NCBI RefSeq assembly: GCF_002777425.1
Contig: NZ_MDVC01000107.1
Span: forward strand, 1-64,000
Reading direction: 5' to 3'
Length of the DNA stretch: 64,000 nucleotides
DNA from: Snodgrassella alvi
Lineage (GTDB): Bacteria > Pseudomonadota > Gammaproteobacteria > Burkholderiales > Neisseriaceae
Under the pieces are notes generated by a model, which worked only from the letters and a program-made list of their open reading frames with translations, made no database searches and was not told the DNA's origin. Both the position numbers and the translations under genes were made by a program. This document shows, in pieces, positions 19,166 through 29,367 of the stretch (the stretch's first letter is position 1; the number at the start of each line of letters is the position of its first letter).

Positions 19166-19909
19166 TTGTCCACATACAGGGCAGTCTGGATTGGCCGCTA
19201 GCTGCAAACGTTGCCACTGAAAGCGATGAGCGTCAAAACAGTGTAACCAGCAGCCGAGAGGATGAATGCCAGCGATTACCTGCAATGCTTCACTTGCCTG
19301 TGCTGCGCCCATTATGCCCAGTAACGGTGCAAAAACGCCGTTTTTGGCACAACTGGCGCCTTCATCATTCATTTCTTCTTCAAACAGACACTGATAACAG
19401 GGACCGTGGCCGTTGCGGAAATCATATACGGCCAATTGGCCGGCAAATACTAAGGCTGAGGCTGAAACCAGTGGTTTGCGCGCATTGAAGCAGGCCTGAT
19501 TAATCAGCCGGCGGCTGGCAAAATTGTCGGTACAATCCAGAATAATGTCGGCATGTTGCACCAGTTGTTGTAACAGGCTGGCATCTGCTCTGGCCACAAC
19601 CGGCTGTAATTGAGCCTGCGGGTGATGTGCCTGTAGTAGCTGGCACAATACACGGGCTTTTGCCTCACCGATATCCCGATCACTAAACCAGTACTGGCGT
19701 TGTAAGTTGCTGATTTCGATGCTGTCGTTATCCACAACGGTGATGTGCCCTACTCCGCTGGACACCAGATACGTGAGTGCCGGATGTGCCAGGCCGCCGG
19801 CACCAATCACCAGTGCCCGCGCGGCAAGAATGGCTTCCTGTCCGGCAATATCCAGTTTATCCAGTAAAATATGACGGCTGTAACGCAATAGTTGTTCATC
19901 AGTAATCAT
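19136..19909 (-). CDS. HesA/MoeB/ThiF-family adenylyltransferase
   Basis: E1-like enzyme that adenylates the C-terminal glycine of a sulfur-carrier protein such as MoaD or ThiS. The 257 residues begin with the canonical LLRYSRHILLDKLDIAGQEAILAARALVIGAGGL, giving the nucleotide-binding GxGG loop at about 37-40, then VVDNDSIEISNLQRQ and DCTDNFASR. Zinc-ligand cysteine pairs are CYQC (about 170) and CPVC (about 245). The usual GLG after the loop reads GLA. Family sequence alone does not separate MoeB from ThiF, and no partner gene is nearby. The final codons form part of the shared terminator. Confidence 0.88.
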   Translation of the reverse strand: MITDEQLLRYSRHILLDKLDIAGQEAILAARALVIGAGGLAHPALTYLVSSGVGHITVVDNDSIEISNLQRQYWFSDRDIGEAKARVLCQLLQAHHPQAQLQPVVARADASLLQQLVQHADIILDCTDNFASRRLINQACFNARKPLVSASALVFAGQLAVYDFRNGHGPCYQCLFEEEMNDEGASCAKNGVFAPLLGIMGAAQASEALQVIAGIHPLGCWLHCFDAHRFQWQRLQLAANPDCPVCGQTALSTKSCG

Positions 19910-20008
19910 GGTAGCCTCTGGCGATTGAATGCAGTATCTGGGGGCATGAGTAGTCTGGTTGATTCTGCACTGCTATTATAATAGTTTGGTTTATTTCTCT
20001 GAATATCT

Positions 20009-20578
20009 ATGCGCCATCCTGTCCGGCCGGCCGGCCGGTTTTTACATCGTCTGCGCGCCCATCTGCATCGTGGCGGCCTGATTGCTTATCCGACGGAAGG
20101 CAGTTATGGACTTGGTTGTCTGCCCGCTTATGCGCCGGCGCTGCGTAAGCTGATTGCGCTGAAGAAACGGCCGCAACATAAAGGCCTGATTGTTATTGCT
20201 GCTGATTTTGCGCAACTGCAATCTTTGCTGGCACCATTGTCTGCCACCGAAGTGGCGGCTGTCAGTCAGCAATGGCCGGCTCCTAAAACCTTGCTGTTAC
20301 CGGTACGGCAGCGGGTGTTGCCAGTGTTGCGCGGGCGAGGCCGGCAAACGCTGGCGGTACGCATTCCTGATCTGGCAACAGCGCGCTTTTTGTGCCGCGC
20401 TGTCGGTACGGCGCTGGTGTCTACTTCATGTAATCGAGCCGGAAAAAAAGCCTGTGGTACAGAACGGGAAGTCAGACGCCAGTTTGGGCGTCAGGTGATG
20501 ATTGTAGGTGGGCGCACTGGCGGGCGCAAACAGCCCAGCCAGATTATTGACTGGGTATCCGGTAAGCGGCTGCGCTAG
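20009..20578 (+). CDS. tsaC: Threonylcarbamoyl-AMP synthase, short form
   Basis: YrdC-domain protein that makes threonylcarbamoyl-AMP from threonine, bicarbonate and ATP for t6A37 modification of ANN-decoding tRNAs. The 189 residues match the single-domain TsaC type rather than the long Sua5. Motifs are GGLIAYPTEGSYGLGC near residue 30, KKRPQHKGLIVIA near 55 (the KRP substrate site), LAVRIPD near 120 and STSCNRAGK near 145. A basic N-terminus precedes the domain. TrmO, encoded at 7.1 kb, later methylates the same nucleoside. Confidence 0.92.
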   Translation: MRHPVRPAGRFLHRLRAHLHRGGLIAYPTEGSYGLGCLPAYAPALRKLIALKKRPQHKGLIVIAADFAQLQSLLAPLSATEVAAVSQQWPAPKTLLLPVRQRVLPVLRGRGRQTLAVRIPDLATARFLCRAVGTALVSTSCNRAGKKACGTEREVRRQFGRQVMIVGGRTGGRKQPSQIIDWVSGKRLR

Positions 20579-20682
20579 CAATTTCGGCTACTGGCTGATA
20601 TCTGAATATCCGTACCGGTAGCTGCAACAGCAGAATGGGTATTGCTACTGCTATGGTTGTTCACATCACGCATGGTGCGACT

Positions 20683-21579
20683 TTAGTGATTGCGGGCAAC
20701 AACAAATTGGGCGAGTGCACGCAGATGAGCTGCACGCTGGTCAAAATCAGCCAGCGCATCAATGGCTTTTTGTACCAGATTTTCGGCATACCGGCGTGCT
20801 GTAGCCAGCCCCATCAGGCTAACGTAGGTAGGTTTGTTGGCCTGAGCATCTTTACCGGCGGTTTTGCCTAAGATGTCACTATCCTGTTCATAATCCAGAA
20901 CATCATCAATAACCTGAAAGGCCAGTCCCAGATGGGTGGCATAGCTGTCGAGTGCTGTCAGTGCCTGCTGGTCGATGTCCGGACAGCAAAGACCGCCCAG
21001 TGTGACGGCTGCCCGAATCAGTGCGCTGGTTTTCAACTGGTGCATGTGCTCGAGTTCGGTTTGATTCAGGCTGAGACCTACATGAGCCAGATCAATGGCC
21101 TGTCCGCCAGCCATGCCATTACAGCCAGCGGCCTGCGCCAGTGTCTGTATCATGCGTAGCTGGCGGGTGGCTTCAAGGCTGGTTGGCCGGCTCAGCAGGC
21201 TGAAAGCCATGCTTTGCAGGGCGTCGCCAACCAGTAAGGCTGTTGCCGGTGTGTATTGTATGTGGCAGGCGGCTTTGCCGTGGCGCAGGCTGTCGTTATC
21301 CATTTCCGGCATGTCGTCGTGCACGAGTGAATAAATATGAATGCATTCGACTGCGGCCAGAGCATAATCCACTGCTTCTGTAATGGCATTGCCCAGCTCG
21401 GCAGCAGCCAATACCAGCATCGGGCGCAAACGTTTGCCGCCATCCAGTGTGGCATAGCGCATGGCTTCAATCAGTGGGGCAGGAAGCTGTGTGGCTGGTG
21501 GTAATAGTCGGGTTAGGGTTTGTTCGGCATGTGTTTGTGCCTGTTTTTGCCAGCCGGTAAAATCACTCCTCTGCTTCAA
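20683..21579 (-). CDS. ispA: Farnesyl diphosphate synthase
   Basis: Class I trans-prenyltransferase that condenses IPP with DMAPP and GPP to give FPP for ubiquinone and undecaprenyl phosphate synthesis. Both aspartate-rich motifs are present: DDMPEMD (about residue 92, FARM) and DDVLDYEQD (about 225, SARM), with GGKRLRPML near 50. Its TTG start has AAAGGAG seven bases upstream and overlaps the end of xseB by 17 bp, so translation is probably coupled. The xseB-ispA order is conserved widely in proteobacteria. Confidence 0.96.
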   Translation of the reverse strand: MKQRSDFTGWQKQAQTHAEQTLTRLLPPATQLPAPLIEAMRYATLDGGKRLRPMLVLAAAELGNAITEAVDYALAAVECIHIYSLVHDDMPEMDNDSLRHGKAACHIQYTPATALLVGDALQSMAFSLLSRPTSLEATRQLRMIQTLAQAAGCNGMAGGQAIDLAHVGLSLNQTELEHMHQLKTSALIRAAVTLGGLCCPDIDQQALTALDSYATHLGLAFQVIDDVLDYEQDSDILGKTAGKDAQANKPTYVSLMGLATARRYAENLVQKAIDALADFDQRAAHLRALAQFVVARNH

Positions 21580-21790
21580 GTTTAAGCTCCTTTAATTCAC
21601 CGTGATCCAGTAGCTGTAGTTTTTGTTCTACTTCAGCCAGTTTCTGCTGGCAGTATTGCACCAGTTCCTGACCATATTCATAGGCTGCCAGTGATTCTTC
21701 TAAAGGCAAGTCGTTGTTTTGCATGGATTCGGTAATTTTTTCCAGTTGCTGGATGGCTTCTTCATAGCTTTTGGGCGTTATTTTCTTCAT
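21563..21790 (-). CDS. xseB: Exodeoxyribonuclease VII small subunit
   Basis: Small helical subunit of exonuclease VII, which degrades single-stranded DNA with XseA. The 75-residue protein has the typical [20 protein letters not shown] opening, [24 protein letters not shown], and a charged tail. It is the first gene of the xseB-ispA unit and overlaps ispA by 17 bp. The xseA partner is elsewhere. A short direct repeat of GCTGTT lies upstream at about 21831-21851. Confidence 0.95.
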   Translation of the reverse strand: MKKITPKSYEEAIQQLEKITESMQNNDLPLEESLAAYEYGQELVQYCQQKLAEVEQKLQLLDHGELKELKLEAEE

Positions 21791-22730
21791 ATCGTGGCTC
21801 TTTACGCGAATTTATGGCTATTGTAACACTCACGCTGTTGCTGTTGCTGTTGCTATGGATATCTGTGAGATGAGATGGTAGCTTATCGGTTCAGGTAGGC
21901 TGCTGGCTGGTATGTTATCGGACTGTTTCTGCGGAAATGGGGCTGGTGTCTATATGCATGAGTATAAACATTAAGAATCCTAATGATACTTTTGTTAATG
22001 GTTTTCAGATGTATAACTAAATTGGCACAGGTATTTTCTTCAGAAGTTTTGCTTATTTAAATGATTAATTTTAATTAATTAATATTTTATTTTTTGAATA
22101 TTAATAGTCTTATTTAAAATACTATTGTAATATTGAAGTTTATTTCAATGTAATTAATTTTTTCAGATGCTGATTGCGGATGATGCGATGGGTGTGGAAA
22201 TATCAAACAGGCCTGATAGCTAAAAGCTGATAAAATTTGGTTCTCTACAGCTTATATTTACAGCATAAATTTAGCACAATGGTCTGGTTTGCGGACATGT
22301 CTGCTTGTGTACTTTATCATTTTATTGATGATGTTTGGTTGGTTATTTGTTTGGCATGGTATAAATTTTTGCTTACTATTATGAATAGTGTCAGATAAGA
22401 AGAGTTTTTACTGTTTATTTATCTGGTTTTAAAGCATAATATTGTTTAAAGCATAATTATGTTGTGCTAACTTTGAGTGATAGTTTTATTAAAAAATTAA
22501 AACATAGAATTATTTAATTTGTATGTTTTAATGGTTGACATATGGAGAACAGGAAAACCAGAGGGGAAGTAATAGTGAACTATTTGTACTGGCATGGCTG
22601 TATGGAAGCACAATGGTAGTTCCAGCGTAAAACTTGAAATGCTGTACATTCGTTTATAATCGAATAATTGGTGGTTTTTCAATCTGTTTTACAGGTTACT
22701 TGGGTAGTTTCTTTGGTTTAAGTAGGCGTT
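21791..22730. other. 940-bp gene-free, AT-rich divergent gap
   Basis: The gap between xseB and the exoribonuclease gene holds no credible ORF; a 61-codon frame at 22497-22682 lacks a ribosome binding site and family features. Near 21831 there is a GCTGTT triplet-like repeat of three units, and 22070-22140 is almost pure A/T. Promoters for both divergent units must lie here, but none stands out. Confidence 0.4.
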
Positions 22731-24605
22731 ATGGGTAAACATATTTTTTATGAGGAGTCAGGTCAGTTTAAAGTAGCAGAGGTAGTACAGAAAAACGATG
22801 CTACTTTTCTGGTTAATACACAGCACGGTAAACGGGCAAAAATCAAGGCCAGTCATGTTTTTCTGGCATTTGACAGCGATGCTGCACAGTTTTTACAGCA
22901 GGCCGCCGATGCTGCTGCGGGTATTGATATCAGTCTACTGTGGGAAGCGGTGGGTAGTGAAGCTGAATTTACCGCAGCCAGTGCAGCTACGGAATATTTT
23001 GGCAGCAACAGCGGGAATGTTGAGCTGGCGGCCACATTAATGGCTCTGTATGCCGCACCTATGTATTTTTACAAGAAAAATAAAGGGGTATTTAAGGCTG
23101 CACCGGCAGAAACCTTACAGCAGGCTCTGGCGGCGATTGAACGGCGCAAACAGCAGGAAGCGCAAATGAATAGCTGGATACAGGAGTTGCTGGCTGGCAG
23201 CCTGCCTGCCGCTATTGCTGCTGATGCCAAAATGATTCTGCATGCACCAGACAAACAGAGCCAGAGCTACAAGGCGGTGATAAAAGCTGCTGAACAGAAA
23301 AAAACATCACGCTTTGCCCTGCTCCAGAGTGTTGGCGCTGTGCCACCCCTGCCTGAATATTTTCTTGATGGCTTTTTGCTAACCCAGTTTCCTAAGGGTG
23401 TGGACTGTGGCGATTATGCTGTGCCGATTATTCACAACCTGCCTGCTGCTGATACAGCAGTGCAGGCATTTTCTATTGATGATATTGAAACCAGTGAGGT
23501 AGATGATGCATTCAGTGTGCGCGACCTGCCCAATGGTAACAAACTGGTCGGTATTCATATTGCTGCCCCTGCTCTGGCCATTACTGCTGAATCTCCGCTG
23601 GAGAAGCTGATATTTGAACGCTTAAGTACGGTGTATTATCCCGGTGGTAAAATCACGATGCTGCCGGATAATTGGATAGCTGCTTTCAGTCTGGATGAGG
23701 GTGCTGCACGGCCGGCAGTCAGTCTCTATGCAGAAGTTAATCCGCAGTTTGAAATTGTGCACTGTGAATCGCGAATTGAATCGGTTTATATAGACTGTAA
23801 TTTACGTATTGAAAATATTGAGCAGGCATTTCAGCCCCAGCAGGCGCGCGGTGACACTGAAGTTTTTGCTCATCAGCATGAAATGAACTGGTTGTATGAT
23901 TTTGCCATAGCCAGAATGCAGGCACGGGGTAAATATGATCCCGAACGCTTACCCCAATACGATTATGGGATTAAGCTGGAAACAGAAAACAAAGTGCGCA
24001 TCAGTGTACGGGAACGTGGTGCCCCGATTGATACGCTGGTAAGTGAGCTGATGATTTTTGCCAACAGTACTTGGGCACAAATGCTGGATGAGGCGGGTAT
24101 GGCTGGTCTGTTCCGGGTGCAGCCAACCGGCAGGGTGCGTATGAGTACCCAGTCTGAGCCACATATTGGTTTGGGTCTGAAACATTATGCCTGGTTTACT
24201 TCGCCGTTACGGCGTGCTACTGATTATATCAACCAGAAGCAATTAATCAGTTTACTTGACCCGGATGCCCCATCCCGCTTTGAACCACAGGATGCCATGC
24301 TGTTTGCGGTGCTGCGCGATTTTGAATCGGCTTACACTGCTTATAATGATTTCCAGCGTCATATGGAAGCGTACTGGAGCCTGATATATATCCAGCAGGA
24401 ACAGTTGCAGGAACTGACTGCCCAGTTAATACGTGATGATTTGGTACGCATTGAGGGGCTGCCTCTGGTTAGCCGTGTTACTGGCGTGCCGATTGATGCC
24501 ATGCCCAAATGCCAGATGAAGGTAGCGATAACCGGAATTGATCTGGAGCAGGTAAATGTCGGGCTTAATTATGTCAATGTTCTGGTGCCGGTAGCTGGTG
24601 GCTGA
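22731..24605 (+). CDS. RNB-domain exoribonuclease (RNase II/R family)
   Basis: Processive 3'-5' hydrolytic exoribonuclease of 624 residues, close in length to E. coli RNase II (644). The catalytic RNB block begins FSIDDIETSEVDDAFSV near residue 250, carrying the four acidic residues that bind the two metal ions, followed by VGIHIAAPALAI. Later RNB features are YYPGGKITMLP (about 305) and the RVQPTGRVRMSTQSEPHIGLGLKHYAWFTSPLRRATDYINQ region (about 465-500) with the RNA-base-stacking and arginine residues. Cold-shock domains at the N-terminus are weak or divergent. It could be an RNase II or a shortened RNase R relative. Confidence 0.9.
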   Translation: MGKHIFYEESGQFKVAEVVQKNDATFLVNTQHGKRAKIKASHVFLAFDSDAAQFLQQAADAAAGIDISLLWEAVGSEAEFTAASAATEYFGSNSGNVELAATLMALYAAPMYFYKKNKGVFKAAPAETLQQALAAIERRKQQEAQMNSWIQELLAGSLPAAIAADAKMILHAPDKQSQSYKAVIKAAEQKKTSRFALLQSVGAVPPLPEYFLDGFLLTQFPKGVDCGDYAVPIIHNLPAADTAVQAFSIDDIETSEVDDAFSVRDLPNGNKLVGIHIAAPALAITAESPLEKLIFERLSTVYYPGGKITMLPDNWIAAFSLDEGAARPAVSLYAEVNPQFEIVHCESRIESVYIDCNLRIENIEQAFQPQQARGDTEVFAHQHEMNWLYDFAIARMQARGKYDPERLPQYDYGIKLETENKVRISVRERGAPIDTLVSELMIFANSTWAQMLDEAGMAGLFRVQPTGRVRMSTQSEPHIGLGLKHYAWFTSPLRRATDYINQKQLISLLDPDAPSRFEPQDAMLFAVLRDFESAYTAYNDFQRHMEAYWSLIYIQQEQLQELTAQLIRDDLVRIEGLPLVSRVTGVPIDAMPKCQMKVAITGIDLEQVNVGLNYVNVLVPVAGG

Positions 24606-24897
24606 TTGTGTGAGTGAATTATTAGAAAAGATTTTATGATTGGCAGCTGGCTGGTTATGAATTGATGCGCTGTTTTGCTAGCCGGATAAATATACTGTTG
24701 TATCCTTTGTGTTGTTTGTCTGTGTATAAGTAAGTTGGCCGGTTGCCCGTGTTGCTACATTTAGAAATAAGTTTCGCTTAAAACCTTGTTTTTATACGTG
24801 CAGCCCATATATGGGTTGCATTTCTATTATCCGGTTTTGCTTTTCAGGCAGCCTGCTGTACAGGAACAGGTTGCCTGCAAACATTTGGAATAAAATT

Positions 24898-26007
24898 ATG
24901 ACTGAAGTAGATTTTTATGAAGTGCTGGGTGTAACCCGTACTGCAGGGGATGAGGAAATCAAAAAAGCTTATCGCAAGCTGGCCATGAAATACCATCCCG
25001 ACCGTAATCAGGGCGATAAGGGCGCTGAAGAGAAATTCAAGGAAATTCAGCGTGCTTATGAAGTATTGTCTGATGCGCAAAAACGTGCTGCGTATGACCA
25101 GTTTGGCCATGCCGGCGTAGATGGCAATATGGGTGCTGGTGGCGGTGGTTTTTCCGGCGGCTTTGATTTTGGTGATATTTTCAGCCAGATGTTTGGCGGC
25201 AGTGCTGGCGGACGGCAGCAGAATCATCAGGGTGCTGATTTACAGTATCATGTGGAAATCAGTCTGGAAGAAGCGGCACGCGGTATCAAGAAAAAAATCA
25301 CTATTCCTACGCATGAAGAATGTGATGTCTGTCATGGCAGTGGTGCCAAGGCTGGTACCTCAGCCACTACCTGTAGCATGTGTGGCGGTAGCGGGGTGGT
25401 GCATGTACGGCAGGCCATTTTCCAGTTGCAGCAAACCTGCCCTACCTGTCGCGGCAGTGGCAAGCAGATTAAAGACCCGTGTGTTAAATGTCATGGCGAA
25501 GGGCTGGTAAAAACACGCAAGACGGTTGAGGTTTCCATTCCGGCCGGTATTGATGATGGCCAGCGTATCCGGCTGAGCGGCGAAGGTGAGCCGGGTAAGC
25601 ATGGTGCACCGGCAGGTGATTTATATGTGATGGTGAATGTACGTCCGCATCAGGTATTTGAGCGTGATGGCATGGATTTGCACTGTGAATTGCCTATCAG
25701 CTTTACCACAGCAGCACTTGGCGGTGAGGTTGAAGTGCCAACGCTGGATGGTAAGGTAAAACTGAATATTCCAAAGGAAACACAAACCGGCCGCCGTATG
25801 CGCGTGCGGGGTAAAGGAATTAAATCCGTGCGTTCGGCTGCGGTAGGCGATTTATATTGTCACATTGTAGTAGAAACACCGGTAAATCTGACCGAGCGTC
25901 AGCGCGAACTGCTGGAAGAGTTTGAAAAAATCTCTACTGGTATGGATCGGGCGCAAACGCCGCGACAGAAATCCTTCATGGACAAGCTGCGCGACTTGTT
26001 TGAATAA
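24898..26007 (+). CDS. dnaJ: Chaperone protein DnaJ
   Basis: Hsp40 co-chaperone that stimulates DnaK. The start at 24898 ([20 protein letters not shown]) gives 369 residues; the open frame extends 29 codons upstream but lacks homology. The J-domain has YHPDRN (HPD motif) near residue 32, followed by a Gly/Phe-rich linker (about 72-100), four zinc repeats [24 protein letters not shown] and CVKCHGEG (about 140-205), and the C-terminal substrate-binding domains. dnaK is not adjacent. A strong terminator follows at 26079. Confidence 0.97.
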   Translation: MTEVDFYEVLGVTRTAGDEEIKKAYRKLAMKYHPDRNQGDKGAEEKFKEIQRAYEVLSDAQKRAAYDQFGHAGVDGNMGAGGGGFSGGFDFGDIFSQMFGGSAGGRQQNHQGADLQYHVEISLEEAARGIKKKITIPTHEECDVCHGSGAKAGTSATTCSMCGGSGVVHVRQAIFQLQQTCPTCRGSGKQIKDPCVKCHGEGLVKTRKTVEVSIPAGIDDGQRIRLSGEGEPGKHGAPAGDLYVMVNVRPHQVFERDGMDLHCELPISFTTAALGGEVEVPTLDGKVKLNIPKETQTGRRMRVRGKGIKSVRSAAVGDLYCHIVVETPVNLTERQRELLEEFEKISTGMDRAQTPRQKSFMDKLRDLFE

Positions 26008-26078
26008 ATACTTGAAACAGCATAATTCAGGCGTGTTTATTCCAGATATGTAACACATTAATACTGGTTATGCTGTGT

Positions 26079-26113
26079 AAATCCCGCTGATTGTAGGTAA
26101 TCAGCGGGATTTT
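26079..26113 (+). terminator. Rho-independent terminator of dnaJ
   Basis: The 14-bp stem AAATCCCGCTGATT/AATCAGCGGGATTT, with a 6-nt loop, runs into T residues 72 bp after the dnaJ stop. Confidence 0.9.
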
Positions 26114-26332
26114 GTTATTCACAGCAAAGACATAAGCAGTTTAACGCTCAAGCTTGATGGTACTGGCTACTGAGGATGGTTTGTCGCTTTATTGTTGAGG
26201 AAAAGGGTAAGCCCAAGTTTGGACTGTTTAAAGTTTGCTAAATATGCAGGATGTGGCTGGTATGAAATAGCAAAGCTATTTAAGCTGCAATCTACTGATG
26301 GGCATAGTCCGCTATCGATGGAGAAATAAATT

Positions 26333-26369
26333 ATCGCTCCTCTACCCAAGTGGTAGGTATAGGAGCGAT
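26333..26369. repeat. Nested inverted repeat of unknown role
   Basis: Outer arms ATCGCTCCT/AGGAGCGAT (9 bp) enclose inner arms CTACC/GGTAG. No T-tract follows on the plus strand and only a weak one on the minus strand. It lies in the dnaJ-HIT gap, away from both genes, so it is not an obvious terminator. Confidence 0.5.
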
Positions 26370-26507
26370 GTGGATGATTTGGCACAATAGATAATTTGTT
26401 GTGGACAAATTTAATGTTTTTGGCTGAATAAAATTCAGCATGTATGCTTAACCCCTTATAAAACAATGGGTATAGCGTAGAGGGTACTGTTTATTTTGTT
26501 GCTTATC

Positions 26508-26528
26508 TGTGGATAATGCTGTGGATAA
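26508..26528. other. Two tandem DnaA-box 9-mers
   Basis: Exact TGTGGATAA occurs at 26508-26516 and 26520-26528, in the same orientation and 12 bp apart, between dnaJ and the HIT gene and 22 bp past the HIT stop codon. Confidence 0.5.
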
Positions 26529-26549
26529 ATTATCAATCAAAGTGGTAGC

Positions 26550-26969
26550 TCAGGCCAGCTCGGCGCGTAATTGTGCTGCCAGCTGTGCCAGTTCTGCCTG
26601 ATCAGCAGCCACACTCTCGTGTTTTCCCAATTCATGAATATGACCGGGAATTAAATGGATATGATAATGAAATACAGATTGGCCAGCCTGCTCACCAGAT
26701 AGCTGTAATTGAACAACGCCATCGCGGTGTAAAACTTTACGCTGTGCACCAATGATTTTCTTGGCTGCACTGAATACCGCAACGAGATAGTCTTGCGGCA
26801 TATCGGTTAACTCGACTGCTTCGCATTTCGGAATCACCAGTACATGGCCGCGTGCCTGTGGCATCACGTCCATAAAGGCCAGTGTCTGTGTGTCTTCATA
26901 GACTTTATGGCAGGGAATTTCGCCGCGGATGATCCGCGCAAATATATTGTTACGGTCATATTGTTGCAT
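26550..26969 (-). CDS. HIT-family nucleotide-binding protein
   Basis: Small cytosolic histidine-triad protein of 139 residues, expected to be a dinucleoside polyphosphate or nucleotidyl hydrolase. Features are NNIFARIIRGEIPCHKVYED at the N-terminus, FMDVMPQARGHVLVIPK near residue 35 and the triad FHYHIHLIPG near 100. The tail is alanine-rich. Two DnaA-box 9-mers lie just downstream at 26508 and 26520. It is upstream of uvrD, which starts separately on the same strand 300 kb-scale context aside; no operon link is evident because uvrD is transcribed toward it. Confidence 0.9.
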   Translation of the reverse strand: MQQYDRNNIFARIIRGEIPCHKVYEDTQTLAFMDVMPQARGHVLVIPKCEAVELTDMPQDYLVAVFSAAKKIIGAQRKVLHRDGVVQLQLSGEQAGQSVFHYHIHLIPGHIHELGKHESVAADQAELAQLAAQLRAELA

Positions 26970-27022
26970 TATCTGTCTCCTCTCAGGCCTGTTTGCTTAC
27001 CAGTTGTTACCTGAGTAACGGT

Positions 27023-29242
27023 TTAAGAAATAATGGTTAGCTTGCTTTTGGCAAATACGGTATCCAGTTCTTTAATCCCCTGTTTGCCGAAGTTAATGGT
27101 CAGACGTGCGCCTTCAGCCTTGTGAGTAGCGTCTATAATCACACCAGTACCAAAACGTTCATGGTGAACATTCTGTCCAAGCTGGAAGCCGTCAAAATCA
27201 GTACTGGCTGGTGTTTCTGCCAGTTTACTGCGACTGTGAAACGGATTGGTGCGCTGTGTCGTCTGTTGTCTGCTTACCAGAGAATTTTTATGTGCTGACA
27301 GATAGTGCAGCACTGCCTCAGGTATTTCATCCACAAAGCGTGATGGCAGGGCAAAGTGAGTTTGCCCGTGTAACAGGCGCTGTTCCGCCATGGTTAAATA
27401 CAGGCGTTTGCGTGCTCTGGTAATGGCTACATACATCAGGCGGCGTTCTTCTTCCAGCCCGTCCCGCTCAGCCATGCTGTATTCACTCGGGAACAAACCT
27501 TCTTCCAGCCCCGTGAGAAATACACCATCGAATTCCAGCCCTTTGGCCGCATGCACCGTCATTAACTGCAAGGCATCTTCGCCCTGCCCGGCCTGATGTT
27601 CACCTGCTTCCAGTGAGGCTGTGCTTAAAAAGGACAGTACGGCGGATAACGGGTCGTTTTCATCATATTCTGGCTCAAGATTAAAACCGGATTCCTGCGG
27701 TTTGAATGCTACGGCAGCATTCAGTAATTCTTCCAGATTATTGATACGCTCCTGCTGCTCGCCTTTCTGGGTGCGGTAATGTTCCATCAGGCCGCTATCA
27801 TAAATGGCTGCGGCCATCAGTTCCGGCAGGGAAACTTGCGCAGCCTGTGCCTGCAAATTTTCAATCAGGTGCACAAAAGCAGCAATTTTACTGTTTTTGG
27901 CGGCCAGACTGGTGGCGGCCTGCCACAGTGAAATACCAGTTTCATTGGCTGCTGCCTGTATATTTTCAATGCTGCGTGCGCCGATACCGCGTGCAGGTAC
28001 ATTGATTACCCGCAATAATGCATTATCATCATTGGGATTGACCGTCAGCCGCAGATAAGCCAGTGCATGCTTAATTTCCTGACGTTCATAAAAACGTAAA
28101 CCGCCGTAAATTTTGTAGGGTATGCCGGCGCGAAACAAGGCCTGTTCCAGCACACGGGATTGGGCATTACTGCGATAGAGCACTGCCATCTGCATGTAAT
28201 TCAGCCCTTCACGGTGTAAAGCCTTGACTTCATCAACCACAAACTGAGCTTCTTCTATATCATTGATTGCCTGAAGCACGCGGATTTTTTCACCACTACC
28301 TGCTTCTGTACGTAGATTTTTACCCAGACGGCTGGCATTATGCGCAATCACGGCATTGGCTGCGGTAAGGATATTGCCTACAGAGCGGTAATTCTGCTCC
28401 AGCCGGATAGGTTCGCTTACACCGAATTCGTGCAGAAAACGCGTCATATTTGCTACTTCAGCACCGCGAAAGCGGTAAATACTCTGGTCATCGTCGCCGA
28501 CGGCAAAAACCGCCGCATGTTCTCCGGCAAGCAGTTTTAACCAGGCATACTGTAATTTGTTTGTGTCCTGAAATTCATCAATCAAAACATGATTAAAACG
28601 ATTCTGGTAATGGCTGCGCAGCACTTCATTGCTTTGCAGAATTTCATAACTGCGCAACATCAGCTCAGCAAAATCCACTACGCCTTCATTCTGGCACAAG
28701 CTATCATAGGCAGCATAGCATTCAATCATCAGCCGCTCATGCGGGTCGCGTGCCGTTAACTGGGAAGCACGCAGACCATTTTCTTTTTGTGCATTAATAA
28801 ATCCTTGCAAACTGCGCGGTGCAATGACTTCATCGGCAATATTCAGCTGTTTGAGCAAACGCTTTACTACAGCCAGCTGGTCGCCAATATCAAGTATCTG
28901 GAATGTTTTCGGCAGGCCGGCTTCCTGATAGTGCAGGCGCAAAAAGCGATGGCACAGGCCATGAAAAGTACCCAGCCACATTGCGCGTACTGAAACTGGC
29001 AATAGCGCACTCAGGCGCAATTGCATTTCCTTGGCCGCTTTATTGGTAAAGGTTACGGCCAGAATACTGTGTACACTGGCCTGACCAGTCTGTAATAACC
29101 AAGCAATACGGGTAGTCAAAACCCGGGTTTTACCACTTCCAGCCCCTGCCAGCACCAGCGCAGGTTGCGCGGGCCAAGTTACGGCAGCTAACTGTTCACT
29201 ATTAAGGCCGGCCAGCAGACCGGCAGAAGATAAAATTTCCAT
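27023..29242 (-). CDS. uvrD: ATP-dependent DNA helicase UvrD/Rep (SF1A)
   Basis: 3'-5' DNA helicase acting in nucleotide-excision and mismatch repair. The 739 residues match UvrD (about 720). Ordered motifs are LNSEQLAAV (Q motif), AGAGSGKT (Walker A, 32-39), TFTNKAAKEM (Ia), VLIDEFQDTN (II, about 220), VGDDDQSIYRFRGA (III), LEQNYRS (IV), MTVHAAKGLEFD (V, about 555) and VAITRARKRLYL (VI). The C-terminus has the tudor-like VHHERFGTGVI segment that is typical of UvrD/PcrA. It lies 53 bp upstream of the HIT gene in the direction of transcription, so the two could be cotranscribed. Confidence 0.95.
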   Translation of the reverse strand: MEILSSAGLLAGLNSEQLAAVTWPAQPALVLAGAGSGKTRVLTTRIAWLLQTGQASVHSILAVTFTNKAAKEMQLRLSALLPVSVRAMWLGTFHGLCHRFLRLHYQEAGLPKTFQILDIGDQLAVVKRLLKQLNIADEVIAPRSLQGFINAQKENGLRASQLTARDPHERLMIECYAAYDSLCQNEGVVDFAELMLRSYEILQSNEVLRSHYQNRFNHVLIDEFQDTNKLQYAWLKLLAGEHAAVFAVGDDDQSIYRFRGAEVANMTRFLHEFGVSEPIRLEQNYRSVGNILTAANAVIAHNASRLGKNLRTEAGSGEKIRVLQAINDIEEAQFVVDEVKALHREGLNYMQMAVLYRSNAQSRVLEQALFRAGIPYKIYGGLRFYERQEIKHALAYLRLTVNPNDDNALLRVINVPARGIGARSIENIQAAANETGISLWQAATSLAAKNSKIAAFVHLIENLQAQAAQVSLPELMAAAIYDSGLMEHYRTQKGEQQERINNLEELLNAAVAFKPQESGFNLEPEYDENDPLSAVLSFLSTASLEAGEHQAGQGEDALQLMTVHAAKGLEFDGVFLTGLEEGLFPSEYSMAERDGLEEERRLMYVAITRARKRLYLTMAEQRLLHGQTHFALPSRFVDEIPEAVLHYLSAHKNSLVSRQQTTQRTNPFHSRSKLAETPASTDFDGFQLGQNVHHERFGTGVIIDATHKAEGARLTINFGKQGIKELDTVFAKSKLTIIS

Positions 29243-29367
29243 AGTGCTTATTGTAGCTGATTAAGGCTGAAAAATCGCTGTGAAAAATATGCCTATAGCC
29301 TATGGTGTGAATATTTAAATAACTGAATAATAAAGTTTACTCTGCTGTTTGAGCGTGCTAAGCCGAA

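Noticed and set aside
26167-26466. 99-codon minus-strand frame between dnaJ and the HIT gene
   Set aside because: It begins with TTG, lacks a ribosome binding site and overlaps the nested inverted repeat; no family features.
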